Positions 1 through 9,189 are shown, counted from the first letter of the stretch. The stretch: 16,472 bases of DNA from Dysgonamonadaceae bacterium (GCA_031261015.1 JAISKG010000114.1:1-16472); one strand, 5' to 3'. A program made the numbers and translations. Notes: a model not told the origin generated them from the letters alone.

Positions 1-45
1 AATATTAATTCATTTTTTTGTTTCATTATTTAAATTTAATTTCTT

Positions 46-933
46 ATGAAAAAAATTACTCTTTTATTCGCAAGTTTAATGCTTGTATCGGTTAGCGTTA
101 ACGCTCAACAGTTGAAAAACCCCACCACTGACTTATGGGACATTCATCCTGCTATTGTAATATGGAATTGCTCCAGCAGCTCTTTTGCTTCGTCCAATGC
201 GATGGAAATTGACCAAACAATTACTTTCGCAGTGGATATTGCAGGTACTAATTTATTAAATTGGATTCAAAACGCTCCGGCCGGCGTAACGCGCGGCGTT
301 GGAGTGGATTTGTGGGTAGATGCCGGTATTTATGAAGATGCAGCATTGAAAGAAGCGGTTGACGGCAAACACATTTTTATGGGACGTTTGGACTATAAGC
401 CAATTATCAGCGACGGAACGCACCAGATTTATGCAGCCGACCTCAATTTTGCTCAAACGGCATTCAATCACAATTTAGGCGCTATTATTCCTTATTTGAC
501 TGTGGAAGGCAGAGATGTTTTGTTACGCGCCAACTTGCTCGGTTATGGATTTAAGACAGATGGTACAAACTCTGATTTGGAATGGTGGGCTGAAAGCAAC
601 GGTAACCACATTTATGACGAAGTAGTTATCCTGACTCAACCTTACACCGGAACGAAAAAAGCGGAAGATTTCTTCAATGATGATTTCGACCAAGTATTGT
701 CTATAGGGGGGGGGTACACTGATATACAGGGAGTTGCAGTTCCTTGTTTGGCTCCTAAGAAAGATTTGGGCATTACTCCTGTGGTGGTTGATTCTCCGAT
801 TGTCGGCCACGAATACTACAACTTACAAGGAATAAAACTTCCCGGACAACCGGAAAGCGGTTTATATATCGACAAGGCTATTAAGGCAAATGGTACTTCC
901 GCCGCTACAAAAGCATTGAAAGCGTTGAAGTAA
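46..933 (+). CDS. Secreted protein of unknown function with Bacteroidales-type C-terminal tail
   Basis: A 295-residue protein with a clear signal peptide (MKK, hydrophobic core, probable cleavage after VNA at residues 18-20). I do not recognise the main domain. Residues 21-225 are rich in short hydrophobic/polar alternations typical of beta-sandwich proteins, with only two cysteines. The last ~45 residues contain EYYNLQGIKL followed by GLYI, a tail common on secreted Bacteroidales proteins and resembling C-terminal sorting or anchoring tails. A run of nine G residues (706-714) encodes the Gly-Gly-Gly joining the main domain to this tail region. The ATG is preceded by an AT-rich stretch without a Shine-Dalgarno sequence, usual for this phylum. 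The gene is separated from the susC gene by a strong terminator, so it is probably a separate transcript. A role in glycan binding is possible from its position but is not shown by the sequence. Confidence 0.8.
   Translation: MKKITLLFASLMLVSVSVNAQQLKNPTTDLWDIHPAIVIWNCSSSSFASSNAMEIDQTITFAVDIAGTNLLNWIQNAPAGVTRGVGVDLWVDAGIYEDAALKEAVDGKHIFMGRLDYKPIISDGTHQIYAADLNFAQTAFNHNLGAIIPYLTVEGRDVLLRANLLGYGFKTDGTNSDLEWWAESNGNHIYDEVVILTQPYTGTKKAEDFFNDDFDQVLSIGGGYTDIQGVAVPCLAPKKDLGITPVVVDSPIVGHEYYNLQGIKLPGQPESGLYIDKAIKANGTSAATKALKALK
706..714 (+). repeat. G9 homopolymer inside the coding region
   Basis: Nine consecutive G residues at codons 221-223 of the secreted-protein gene. They encode three glycines in the frame as given. 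With ten Gs the frame hits TGA two codons after the tract (GTA CAC TGA). With eight Gs it runs about 40 codons in another frame and stops at a TAA near 833. Either change removes the C-terminal tail. The tract may be a slipped-strand switch or a sequencing-error-prone site. Confidence 0.9.
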
Positions 934-952
934 TTGTTTTAGGTATTCTCAC

Positions 953-1000
953 AAAAGGAAAAGCGAGACTTTGAAAACTTCGCTTTTCCTTTTCTTTTCA
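953..1000 (+). terminator. Intrinsic terminator after the secreted-protein gene
   Basis: The arms AAAAGGAAAAGCG (953-965) and CGCTTTTCCTTTT (981-993) are perfect inverted repeats of 13 bp. An extra A-T pair at 966/980 makes 14 bp, around a 13-base loop. A T-rich run follows. The symmetric A-rich and T-rich flanks would allow termination on either strand. It lies 20 bases after the stop codon and 42 bases before the susC start, so it insulates the two or acts as a partial attenuator for susC. Confidence 0.85.
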
Positions 1001-1034
1001 AATTCCTTTTATCAAACCATAATACAAATACATT

Positions 1035-4000
1035 ATGAAGAAGCAAAAATTAGCCGCTTTCTTTATTCTAATTATTCTGTGCTGTTTTCCGGTAATAAAC
1101 GGTTATGCACAAGAAACAAAAACAATCCGGGGAACGGTTACGGATACCGATAATGAAGCCATTATCGGAGCTTCCGTCACGATTGCCGACACTACGCTCG
1201 GAACAGTCACCGACGGCAACGGCGATTTCGAACTGTCGGCTCCCGCCGGTGGTATGCTGAACGTATCCTATATCGGATTTTTGCCGTATCAGGAAAAAAT
1301 AACCACTTCCAAAAATATTTATTCGATTACCTTGCGGGAAGATCAAAAAGCATTGGACGAAGTAGTCGTCGTCGGTTACGGAACGCAAAAGCGTAGCGAC
1401 TTGACCGGCTCTATTTCTTCCGTCAATGCAAACACAATCAAGGATTTTTCGGCAAAAAGCTTAGCCGAATCCATCGGCGGCCTGGCAACCGGCGTGATGG
1501 TGACGAAAACAGACGGATCGCCCGGTAGCGCAGCCGACATTATCATTCGCGGCGCGGGATCGACCAACGGGATGAAACCGTTGTACGTAGTCGATGGCAT
1601 CGCACAGGGCGCCGGTTTTGAATTTAATATGCGCGACGTGGAAAGCATCGAAATCCTGAAAGATGCCGGATCGGCCGCGATTTACGGTTCCAAAGCGGCA
1701 GGCGGTGTGATTTTGATCACCACGAAAAAAGGAAAAGCAGGAGAAAAAACCACGATTGAAGCCAATGCACGTTACGGCTGGCGCACTATCTCTACCAACA
1801 TACAATTGCTCGACCGCGACGATTTTTTTCGGGCGCAGGAGATGAACAGCACAACGCCGGGCGCGTATCTCGCTTCGCTCAATCTGGGAGTGAGCAATAG
1901 TTCGGAACTGCCCAACGTGAATTGGATGAATTTGCTTTACGGCACGGGCATTGAGCAGGAATACAATGTTTCCATGTCGGGCGCATCGGAAAAAACCAAG
2001 TTCTTCCTGTCGGCTGGTTTTTACGACGAAAAAGGCGTGCTGATCGACACGGAAGCCAAGCGTTTTACTTTCCGTACCAATATCGAACATAAATTCAACA
2101 AGCGCGTAACGATCGGCGAAACTTTGTACGGCATATCGGGAAAACGAAATCCGTCAAGCAGTTACTCCGTTTACGGCAACATCATTCCTTTCCATACCTT
2201 GCCTTTCATCAATGCTTACGACGATACGCAAGCCAACGGCTGGGGGCGGAATCCCGATCTTTACAGCGTGCCCAATCTTTATGCCAAGGAAATGATTTAC
2301 CATCGTTTTCAGGACAATGGCTACACACTCCGCGCACAAGCCTATACGAATATTAATTTTATGAAAGGACTGGATTTGCGCGTAACGGGCGCCGGCGAAT
2401 TTTACGGACATTCCGATCAAAATTTTACGGAAAGAGCCGATTTGGGCGATGGACTGCATCTGGAACAAATGGATGCCGGAGCAGGAACCTCGCAAGCTTT
2501 AACCTTTAACGCCGTCTTAACTTATGAAAACAAAATAAAAGATCACGAATTCAAAGTCATGCTCGGTACCGAAGGATCGCGCTACGACAGTTACAGTATT
2601 TGGGTGAATGCCTTCGATTTCCCGGTTCCGGTCGCCGAATCCATGTTGCTTTCGACCAACGAAAACAAAAAAGCCGGCGATAAGATCAATTTAGACCGGA
2701 GCATGTCTTATTTCGGACGGATCAATTATGCTTACCTGAACAAATATTTGCTGACGGCCAATATCCGCCGCGACGGTTCGGCTCGCTTCGGACCGAACAA
2801 CCGCTGGGGAACTTTTCCTTCGGTCAATGCCGGCTGGCGCATCAACGAAGAAAGTTTCGTAAAAGACAAAATCGAATGGCTTTCCAATGCCAAGCTTCGC
2901 GCAAGCTGGGGCGTACTGGGTAATGAAAACAATATTCCTCTTTTCACTTGGAAAGCGCAATATAAAAACAACGACGTAAATAATCCCAACGGAGGAATCG
3001 CTCTGTTCGGCATTCCCAACGAAGACATTAAATGGGAAGAAGTGCGGCAGGCAGATTTTGGTTTGGATTTGGGATTTTTGAATAATCGCCTGAGCGTGGT
3101 TTACGACTACTACAATCGCCAGACACGCGACATGCTTTATCCGCTCAACGTACCGACTACCGGCGGCGTTTCCAATTATTTTATGAACACGATGTATCAA
3201 ACCGCCGTCATGTGGATGAATGTAGGTTATGTCGAAAATCAAGGACACGAAATCGCTGTTTCCTGGGCCGACAAAGCCGGCGAATTGAAATACAATGTCG
3301 GCGTAAATGCCTCGTTCAATTCCAATAAAATCAAAGATATTACTTCCAAATTAGACAATGGTTTTATTGAAAATGATGAAGGAACGCTGAAATTTGCTCG
3401 CACGGTTGACGGCAATGCGATGAGTTTGTTTTACGGATTGAAAGTCGCCGGTATCTTCCAAACGCAAGAACAAGTGGACGAATACAACGCTAAAGCCGCC
3501 GCAGCCGAGCGTCCTTCCGGCTGGTATCAATACCAGTACACCGGAGTCGGCGACTTGATTTACGAAGACTACGACGGCAACGGCTGGATCGACGAAGCCG
3601 ACCGGCAATTCATCGGAAATCCCTGGCCAAAAATGATTTACGGAATCAACACTTCGTTTGAATACAAAGGATTCGATTTGAGCCTCTTGTTTCAAGGCGC
3701 GTATGGCTTCGATATTCTCAACTGCGTAAAACCTTACACGCAAGGCTGGGCGGGAATGAATACCACAAAAGAAGTGTTTGAAACTTCTTTTATGGGCGAC
3801 AACGGCTTGACGAGCGCGCCGAGAATCGGTTATCTCAACGAATCGGGTTCATGGATGAACGACGTCAACGTAAACAAAAATTACATGAGCGGCAATAACA
3901 CGCCTTCCGTCAATTCTTACCTTGTCGAAAAAGGCGATTACCTCAAACTGAAGAATTTGGTGATCGGCTATACCTTACCGCAACAAACTTTGAGAACAGC

Positions 4001-4172
4001 CGGCATCGGTAAGGCTCGCGTTTATTTAAGCATGCAAAACGTGTTTACGCTCACAAAATACACGGGCATTGATCCCGAAATCGGGGGAGATCCTGTTTCC
4101 CGCGGATTGGATCATATCAACCGGTATTTGCCTTCCCGCTTGATTTCGTTTGGTGTTGATTTAACTTTTTAA
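1035..4172 (+). CDS. susC: SusC/RagA-family TonB-dependent outer-membrane glycan transporter
   Basis: A 1045-residue outer-membrane receptor that, with its SusD partner, imports oligosaccharides using TonB energy. A signal peptide occupies residues 1-25 (cleavage after GYA). Next come a carboxypeptidase-regulatory-like beta domain at about 31-100 (IRGTVTD, GTVTDGNGDFEL), the SusC-type segment LDEVVVVGYG at 107-116 that leads into the plug domain, the plug with GSAAIYGSKAAGGVILITTK, and a long C-terminal beta-barrel ending in an aromatic residue (GVDLTF). Length and domain order are normal for the family and the frame is intact. The stop lies 12 bases before susD, so the two are co-transcribed. 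The substrate cannot be read from this sequence; the downstream GH97 enzyme suggests an alpha-linked glucan fragment. No regulator gene adjoins it. The symbol denotes the family, not proven starch specificity. Confidence 0.97.
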   Translation: MKKQKLAAFFILIILCCFPVINGYAQETKTIRGTVTDTDNEAIIGASVTIADTTLGTVTDGNGDFELSAPAGGMLNVSYIGFLPYQEKITTSKNIYSITLREDQKALDEVVVVGYGTQKRSDLTGSISSVNANTIKDFSAKSLAESIGGLATGVMVTKTDGSPGSAADIIIRGAGSTNGMKPLYVVDGIAQGAGFEFNMRDVESIEILKDAGSAAIYGSKAAGGVILITTKKGKAGEKTTIEANARYGWRTISTNIQLLDRDDFFRAQEMNSTTPGAYLASLNLGVSNSSELPNVNWMNLLYGTGIEQEYNVSMSGASEKTKFFLSAGFYDEKGVLIDTEAKRFTFRTNIEHKFNKRVTIGETLYGISGKRNPSSSYSVYGNIIPFHTLPFINAYDDTQANGWGRNPDLYSVPNLYAKEMIYHRFQDNGYTLRAQAYTNINFMKGLDLRVTGAGEFYGHSDQNFTERADLGDGLHLEQMDAGAGTSQALTFNAVLTYENKIKDHEFKVMLGTEGSRYDSYSIWVNAFDFPVPVAESMLLSTNENKKAGDKINLDRSMSYFGRINYAYLNKYLLTANIRRDGSARFGPNNRWGTFPSVNAGWRINEESFVKDKIEWLSNAKLRASWGVLGNENNIPLFTWKAQYKNNDVNNPNGGIALFGIPNEDIKWEEVRQADFGLDLGFLNNRLSVVYDYYNRQTRDMLYPLNVPTTGGVSNYFMNTMYQTAVMWMNVGYVENQGHEIAVSWADKAGELKYNVGVNASFNSNKIKDITSKLDNGFIENDEGTLKFARTVDGNAMSLFYGLKVAGIFQTQEQVDEYNAKAAAAERPSGWYQYQYTGVGDLIYEDYDGNGWIDEADRQFIGNPWPKMIYGINTSFEYKGFDLSLLFQGAYGFDILNCVKPYTQGWAGMNTTKEVFETSFMGDNGLTSAPRIGYLNESGSWMNDVNVNKNYMSGNNTPSVNSYLVEKGDYLKLKNLVIGYTLPQQTLRTAGIGKARVYLSMQNVFTLTKYTGIDPEIGGDPVSRGLDHINRYLPSRLISFGVDLTF

Positions 4173-4184
4173 GAACATTCGATT

Positions 4185-6038
4185 ATGAAAAATAGTTTAA
4201 TAAAAATAACAGCAATTACAATGATTGCCTGCCTGTCGGTTTCCTGCACGGATTTTTTAAATCCCGAAAACAAAGAGGCGCTTTCGCCCGATAATTTTCC
4301 GACAACGATTGAACAAGTGGAATTGCAAATAGATGCAAGCAATAAGGGCATTCGCTCCATTGGACTGTATGCTTTCTACTGGTATCCAATGATTGTATAT
4401 CTGCTTGATCACACTTCCGATACGTTCGGCGCGTATGATGAACGCGGCAGCTTGATGCGCAATTATGCCGATATTGATACGCGCTACTTGTCGCAAGCAT
4501 GGATGGATATTTTCAAATGTATCACGTTGTCCAACACCGCGTTGGAAGGCATTGCCAGTTACCGCGAAAAACACGCTACGGAAGCAGAAAAGGCAAAAGG
4601 CGGCATCCTGGATTATCTCGAAGGACAAGCCCGCTTCAACCGCGCACTGGCTTACTGGCACGGACAAATTTTCTGTGAAATCAAGCCCGAAGGAAAAGGC
4701 TTGCCTATTGTCGATCACACCTTGGCCAGCTTGAGCGAAATGAAAATGGCGCGCGCCACCACCGCCGAAACGTACAACTTCATGATCAACGATTTGAAGC
4801 TGGCTTCGCAACTGATGCACGGATATAATAATGACAAAACCGTTCCGACCGAATGGGCAGCCAAAGCGATGTATGCCAAGGCATTGATGCAAGCCGGCAA
4901 AATCGAAGAAGCAAAGCCCGTATTGCAAGAGATTATCGATAAGAGCGGCAAAAGCTTGGTCGCATTTTCGGTGTACGAAAAAATGTGGTACGGCGATCCA
5001 GCCAATGAATTTAACAGCGAATCACTCTACGAACTCGACCAAACAACCAATTTCACACAAAACGGGCCTTGGGCAGGTTATACTTCGGGACACGGCATGG
5101 CCATGGTTTATGCTCCATGGCAAATGTATCTGGATATTCGTTTCCGCAAAAACAACGAAGCAAAACCCGAAAACGATCCGTTGTTGCAGGAATACGACGT
5201 CAACACGTCGGCTATGGGCGGCTGGGGAAACAATTACATTCACGACGGCAGTATTCGCCGCTTCGGATTTTCCGCCGATCCTACGCCTCGCCGCACATTC
5301 AATCCTGCCTACGATTTTGATGCCGAACGTTCGCTGGAAAATTTTCCATATATGTTTGCTTCGTCCAATCAAAATTACCGTCAGGAATGTTTGGATTTGA
5401 AAAACAATAAAGACCTGTGCGACCCGCGTTTGATGATCTGCACCGGCCAGCCCTTAGTGGACGAAACGAAAGATGATTACGGGCGGACAACCTATTACGA
5501 CAAGTCGGGCGAATTAAATACTCATCCCGAAATTTTAGGTTTTGCTCACCGGAAATATACCAATATTCAAGGTACGGAAACGAAAATCAATTACAGCAGT
5601 GCATCCAACGTTTACATGGCGCGTTTGGCGGATATTTATTTGTTGTATGCCGAAGCCATGAAAGACAGCGATCCGGCCGTTGCGTTGGAATACATCAACA
5701 AAGTGCACCGCCGCGCTTACGGTTACGAGCCAAACGCAGCTTGTCCTTACGACTATAAAAGCCTCACCGACCGGACAAAAACCGTTGACGCCGGCGATCA
5801 CTTGGCGCACGATGTATTGAAATACGAACGTTGGGCCGAACTTTTTGCCGAAGGCGACTGGTGGTTTTCGATCCGCCGCTGGAAAATCGGGCAACAGGAA
5901 GTCAATTATTACAAAACCACTCGCGTAGGCGAAATTCAGTTTATCGGCGACGCATACTATGTGCAACCGGTTCCCAAAATCGAGTTGGAACGAAATGTGG
6001 CTTTAAAACAATCGGAAGGATATTCGGATGTCAAATAA
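4185..6038 (+). CDS. susD: SusD/RagB-family surface glycan-binding lipoprotein
   Basis: A 617-residue lipoprotein partner of SusC that forms the lid of the transporter and binds glycans at the cell surface. The signal ends in a lipobox with Cys21 (LSVSC), followed by TDFLNPENKEALSPDNF, a typical SusD N-terminus. The middle is largely helical with TPR-like segments (ALAYWHGQIF, AKAMYAKALMQAGKIEEAKPVLQEII). The C-terminus has the usual SusD ending: RLADIYLLYAEAM, then RWAELFAEGDWWFSIRRW, and YYVQPVPKIELERN shortly before the stop. Somewhat longer than Bacteroides thetaiotaomicron SusD (about 550 residues) but within family range. The gene follows susC by 12 bases and precedes GH97 by 22 bases. 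Binding residues for a particular sugar cannot be assigned without a structure-based alignment. Confidence 0.95.
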   Translation: MKNSLIKITAITMIACLSVSCTDFLNPENKEALSPDNFPTTIEQVELQIDASNKGIRSIGLYAFYWYPMIVYLLDHTSDTFGAYDERGSLMRNYADIDTRYLSQAWMDIFKCITLSNTALEGIASYREKHATEAEKAKGGILDYLEGQARFNRALAYWHGQIFCEIKPEGKGLPIVDHTLASLSEMKMARATTAETYNFMINDLKLASQLMHGYNNDKTVPTEWAAKAMYAKALMQAGKIEEAKPVLQEIIDKSGKSLVAFSVYEKMWYGDPANEFNSESLYELDQTTNFTQNGPWAGYTSGHGMAMVYAPWQMYLDIRFRKNNEAKPENDPLLQEYDVNTSAMGGWGNNYIHDGSIRRFGFSADPTPRRTFNPAYDFDAERSLENFPYMFASSNQNYRQECLDLKNNKDLCDPRLMICTGQPLVDETKDDYGRTTYYDKSGELNTHPEILGFAHRKYTNIQGTETKINYSSASNVYMARLADIYLLYAEAMKDSDPAVALEYINKVHRRAYGYEPNAACPYDYKSLTDRTKTVDAGDHLAHDVLKYERWAELFAEGDWWFSIRRWKIGQQEVNYYKTTRVGEIQFIGDAYYVQPVPKIELERNVALKQSEGYSDVK

Positions 6039-6060
6039 ATAAAAAAATGAAAAGTTCAAG

Positions 6061-8058
6061 ATGAAAAGAATCTCAGTAATTATAGGTTTGTGTTTACTAT
6101 TCATGGCGTGCGGAAAAACAAGTGAAAAAACAGTCGTGCAATCGCCTGACGGTAAAATTTCGGTGGAATTTTCCTTGCAAGATGGCGCGCCTGTTTATTC
6201 CGTGCAAAAAGACGGAAAGCCCATCGTCGAAAATTCCCGTTTAGGATTTGTGCTTGCGGGAGAAGATTCGCTTTGCAGTCACTTCTCTCTCGTTGGCACG
6301 AAAAAAGACAGTCACGACGAAACTTGGCAACAACCTTGGGGCGAAGAAATCGACGTCCGCAACCACTACAACGAACTGACCGTTCAGTTGCAGGAAACCG
6401 CCGGATTGAAACGATTGTTAAACATCACGTTCCGCGCCTTCGACGATGGAATCGGCTTCCGCTACGAATTTCCCGAACAGGAAAATCTGAAGGAATTTGA
6501 AATCCACGACGAACTCACCGAATTTGCTTTGGTCAACGACGACAGCATCTGGTCGCAGCATCTTTTTGATCGCGATTACGAAATACTCTATCACAAACGA
6601 TTGATTTCCGAAGTGAACGATACGGTTTCTACGCCGGTAACGATCGAAACGGCAGACGGGAAATACATCGCCATCCACGAGGCTGCCTTGATCGATTATG
6701 CCAAAATGAATTTGTTTAAAAAACAAAATTCCACGTTGAAGAATGATTTAACGCCTTGGTCAACCGGTGTAAAGGTTTACGCAAACGCACCTTTTGTATC
6801 GCCCTGGCGCACCATCGTGTTAGCCGATCATTTAAATGATCTGGTCAATTCCCGCCTGATGCTGAATTTGAACGAACCCAGCAAAATCGCCGATACAAAA
6901 TGGATCCAACCCATGAAATACGTCGGTATCTGGTGGGGCATGCACATGAAAACCATGACTTGGACGGAAGGCGCTATTCACGGCGCAACCACCGCCAACA
7001 TGATGCGTTACATTGACTTTGCAGCAGCCAACGGCATCGGCGGCGTACTCGTCGAAGGCTGGAACGTCGGCTGGGACGGCTACATGATGGACGACGGAAG
7101 CAAATTCAAATTTGCACAGCCCTATCCCGATTTCGATATGGAAAAAATCAGTCAATACGCCAAAGAGAAAGGCGTTGCCATCATCAGCCACAACGAAACA
7201 GCCGGCGCGATCACCAATTACGAAAATCAATTGGACAGCGCGTTTGCTTTTGCTCAAAAATACAGCATCCACGCCATCAAAACCGGTTACGTCAATGCCT
7301 TTCTGGACGGCAAGGAAAAGCACAGCAGCCAGTACGGCGTGCGGCATTACCGCAAAGTGGTGGAAACAGCCGCCAACTATCAGGTAGCAATTGATACGCA
7401 CGAGCCGGTTATGCCGACGGGTTGGCAACGCACCTACCCGAATTTGATTTCGCAGGAAGGCGTCCGCGGTCAAGAATGGGACGCGTGGTCGGCCGACGGC
7501 GGCAATCCGCCCGAACACACGACGATTATTCCGTTCACGCGCGGCTTGGCCGGCCCGATAGATTTTACGCCCGGCACCTTCAATTTCAACAATCCGGCAA
7601 TGCCCGGCACGCGCGTTCAAACGACAATTGCCAAGCAATTAGCTCTTTACGTAGTGATTTACAGTCCCGTGCAAATGGCTTCGGATATGATAGAAAACTA
7701 CGCCGGCCGTCCCGAATTTGAATTTATCCGCGTCGTTCCCGTCGATTGGGCGAAAACGATTATCTTAGACGGTAAAATCGGCGATTATGTCGTTACCGCC
7801 AGAAAAGACAAGCATTCCGACGCTTGGTTCATCGGCGCAATCACCGGCGAGAATGCTCGCGATCTTTCCTTATCCTTCTCTTTCCTTGAAAAAGGACAAA
7901 CGTACATCGCTAAATTTTTCCGCGACGCTCCCGGCGTCGATTGGAAAACCAATCCTTATCCGGTAACGATCGAAGAACAGGAAATAACTGCCGAAACAAC
8001 TTTGCCTGTGCATTTGGCAGCGAGCGGCGGCGCGGCGATTTGGATCAGGAAAAAGTAA
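6061..8058 (+). CDS. susB: GH97 family alpha-glucosidase, SusB-like, inverting type
   Basis: A 665-residue glycoside hydrolase of family GH97 with an N-terminal beta-sandwich (about 25-280), a catalytic (beta/alpha)8 barrel (about 285-560) and a C-terminal beta domain ending GGAAIWIRKK. The signal has a lipobox (LFMAC, Cys17), suggesting a lipoprotein in the periplasmic leaflet. Three glutamates match the SusB (Bacteroides thetaiotaomicron) catalytic set: E379 in HNETAGAITNYE, E448 in DTHE and E472 in GQEW. The spacings of 69 and 24 residues equal those of SusB E439, E508 and E532. E136 and E466 sit where further SusB calcium ligands would be. The barrel segment AIKTGYV replaces the KVDF-type segment that carries the nucleophile in retaining GH97 alpha-galactosidases, so an inverting alpha-glucosidase is the better call. 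It is the last gene of the susCD operon and ends 25 bases from the convergent cydB. Confidence 0.93.
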   Translation: MKRISVIIGLCLLFMACGKTSEKTVVQSPDGKISVEFSLQDGAPVYSVQKDGKPIVENSRLGFVLAGEDSLCSHFSLVGTKKDSHDETWQQPWGEEIDVRNHYNELTVQLQETAGLKRLLNITFRAFDDGIGFRYEFPEQENLKEFEIHDELTEFALVNDDSIWSQHLFDRDYEILYHKRLISEVNDTVSTPVTIETADGKYIAIHEAALIDYAKMNLFKKQNSTLKNDLTPWSTGVKVYANAPFVSPWRTIVLADHLNDLVNSRLMLNLNEPSKIADTKWIQPMKYVGIWWGMHMKTMTWTEGAIHGATTANMMRYIDFAAANGIGGVLVEGWNVGWDGYMMDDGSKFKFAQPYPDFDMEKISQYAKEKGVAIISHNETAGAITNYENQLDSAFAFAQKYSIHAIKTGYVNAFLDGKEKHSSQYGVRHYRKVVETAANYQVAIDTHEPVMPTGWQRTYPNLISQEGVRGQEWDAWSADGGNPPEHTTIIPFTRGLAGPIDFTPGTFNFNNPAMPGTRVQTTIAKQLALYVVIYSPVQMASDMIENYAGRPEFEFIRVVPVDWAKTIILDGKIGDYVVTARKDKHSDAWFIGAITGENARDLSLSFSFLEKGQTYIAKFFRDAPGVDWKTNPYPVTIEEQEITAETTLPVHLAASGGAAIWIRKK

Positions 8059-8083
8059 AACTCAAAGCTTATTTTATTTATAT

Positions 8084-9184
8084 CTATTTTTTATCCAACT
8101 TTCGCCAAACATACCAGATATACGCAATCACGACGGGAATAAATAACGACACAACCGACATTGCTTTCAATGTAAACAAACTTGAACTGCTGTTTGCAAT
8201 CGTCAACGAACTTTGCATATCCGACAAGGAAGGATAATAGGCTGTGTGATTGTAGCCGGCAATCAGTAAAACGACCCATACCGTTAAAATCGTACCCGCT
8301 CCCGTAAACCAGATTCCTTTGGTAAAAGCGGATTGAAAAATCGTGCGAACCACTCCATACAAAACCAATATTACGCCAATCAACAAGATAGCCAACGCCC
8401 AAGGCATTGCCAAGAGATTGTGCCAATATTTATATGATTCTACACTGATGATCCCCGTTTCCGGATTTTCGGTGAAACCGTCTTTCAGTAATAATTTGAT
8501 TAAATAAGGCAGAAAAGCGGCTAAAAATGCGATCGCATTGATTAATAATTGTTTCCGCGCTTTTTCACGAATTTCCGTATGATTCAGATTATTAATGAAA
8601 TACAAACATCCCAAACAGCGAGCAAGAAAAAAGATTGCCAGTCCCAGAATAACATTCCACGGATTGGCAACGGCTTCCAATCCGTGCCACGAATTTTGCC
8701 ACGACGAAATCACCGGATGAATCGTTGTCAGATTGTCTTTATTCACAACAAATTCCGCTCCGAAAAACAAGGTGGAAACGGCCGCGCCCAACAAAACCGG
8801 TCCCAACAATCCATTGGCAAACAAAAATGCTTGATACGTTTTCTTCCCTAATAAATTTCCTTGCTTGTAAATAAATTCGTAAGAAACGGCTTGAACGACA
8901 AAACTGAACAGAATCAGCATCCAAACCCAGTACGCACCGCCGAAACTCGTCGAATAAAACAAGGGAAACGAAGCGAAAAATCCCGCTCCGAAAGTAACTA
9001 AAGTCGTGAAAGTCAATTCCCATTTTTTATTTAACGAAGCAGTCAGCAAGTGTAGATTTTCTTCTTTTTTTCCTAACGAATAAATCAGCGATTGTCCACC
9101 CTGCACGAACAGCAGAAATACCAATAGACCTCCCAACAAGGAAATCAGCAACCACCAATAATGTTGATAAAATGAATAATCCAT
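8084..9184 (-). CDS. cydB: Cytochrome bd quinol oxidase subunit II
   Basis: A 366-residue, strongly hydrophobic inner-membrane protein with 8-9 predicted membrane segments. It forms the heterodimer with CydA that oxidises quinol and reduces O2 to water with high affinity. Family-typical segments include the N-terminal WWLLISLLGGLLVFLLFVQGGQSL, FEFIYKQ-like SYEFIYKQGN, SWHGLEAVANPWN, and GYNHTAYYPS near the C-terminus. The N-terminal segment replaces the WFxxIGVLLxGF pattern of proteobacterial CydB, as is usual in Bacteroidetes. It starts 5 bases after the cydA stop and is certainly co-transcribed with it. It is transcribed towards the GH97 gene; no clear terminator hairpin is visible in the 25-base gap between them. 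Confidence 0.95.
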   Translation of the reverse strand: MDYSFYQHYWWLLISLLGGLLVFLLFVQGGQSLIYSLGKKEENLHLLTASLNKKWELTFTTLVTFGAGFFASFPLFYSTSFGGAYWVWMLILFSFVVQAVSYEFIYKQGNLLGKKTYQAFLFANGLLGPVLLGAAVSTLFFGAEFVVNKDNLTTIHPVISSWQNSWHGLEAVANPWNVILGLAIFFLARCLGCLYFINNLNHTEIREKARKQLLINAIAFLAAFLPYLIKLLLKDGFTENPETGIISVESYKYWHNLLAMPWALAILLIGVILVLYGVVRTIFQSAFTKGIWFTGAGTILTVWVVLLIAGYNHTAYYPSLSDMQSSLTIANSSSSLFTLKAMSVVSLFIPVVIAYIWYVWRKLDKK

Positions 9185-9189
9185 AGTAT

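Noticed and set aside
1461..2090. Long open frame (209 codons) on the - strand opposite susC
   Set aside because: It lies wholly inside an intact, strongly supported susC. The predicted protein is rich in His, Arg and Cys without family motifs, as expected of an antisense shadow.
6832..7638. 268-codon open frame on the - strand opposite the GH97 gene
   Set aside because: It overlaps the catalytic barrel coding sequence of GH97 and has no recognisable motif, start signal or neighbours. It is a codon-bias shadow.
8059..8083. Bidirectional terminator between the GH97 gene and cydB
   Set aside because: The 25-base gap is AT-rich but forms no convincing stem, so no terminator is called.
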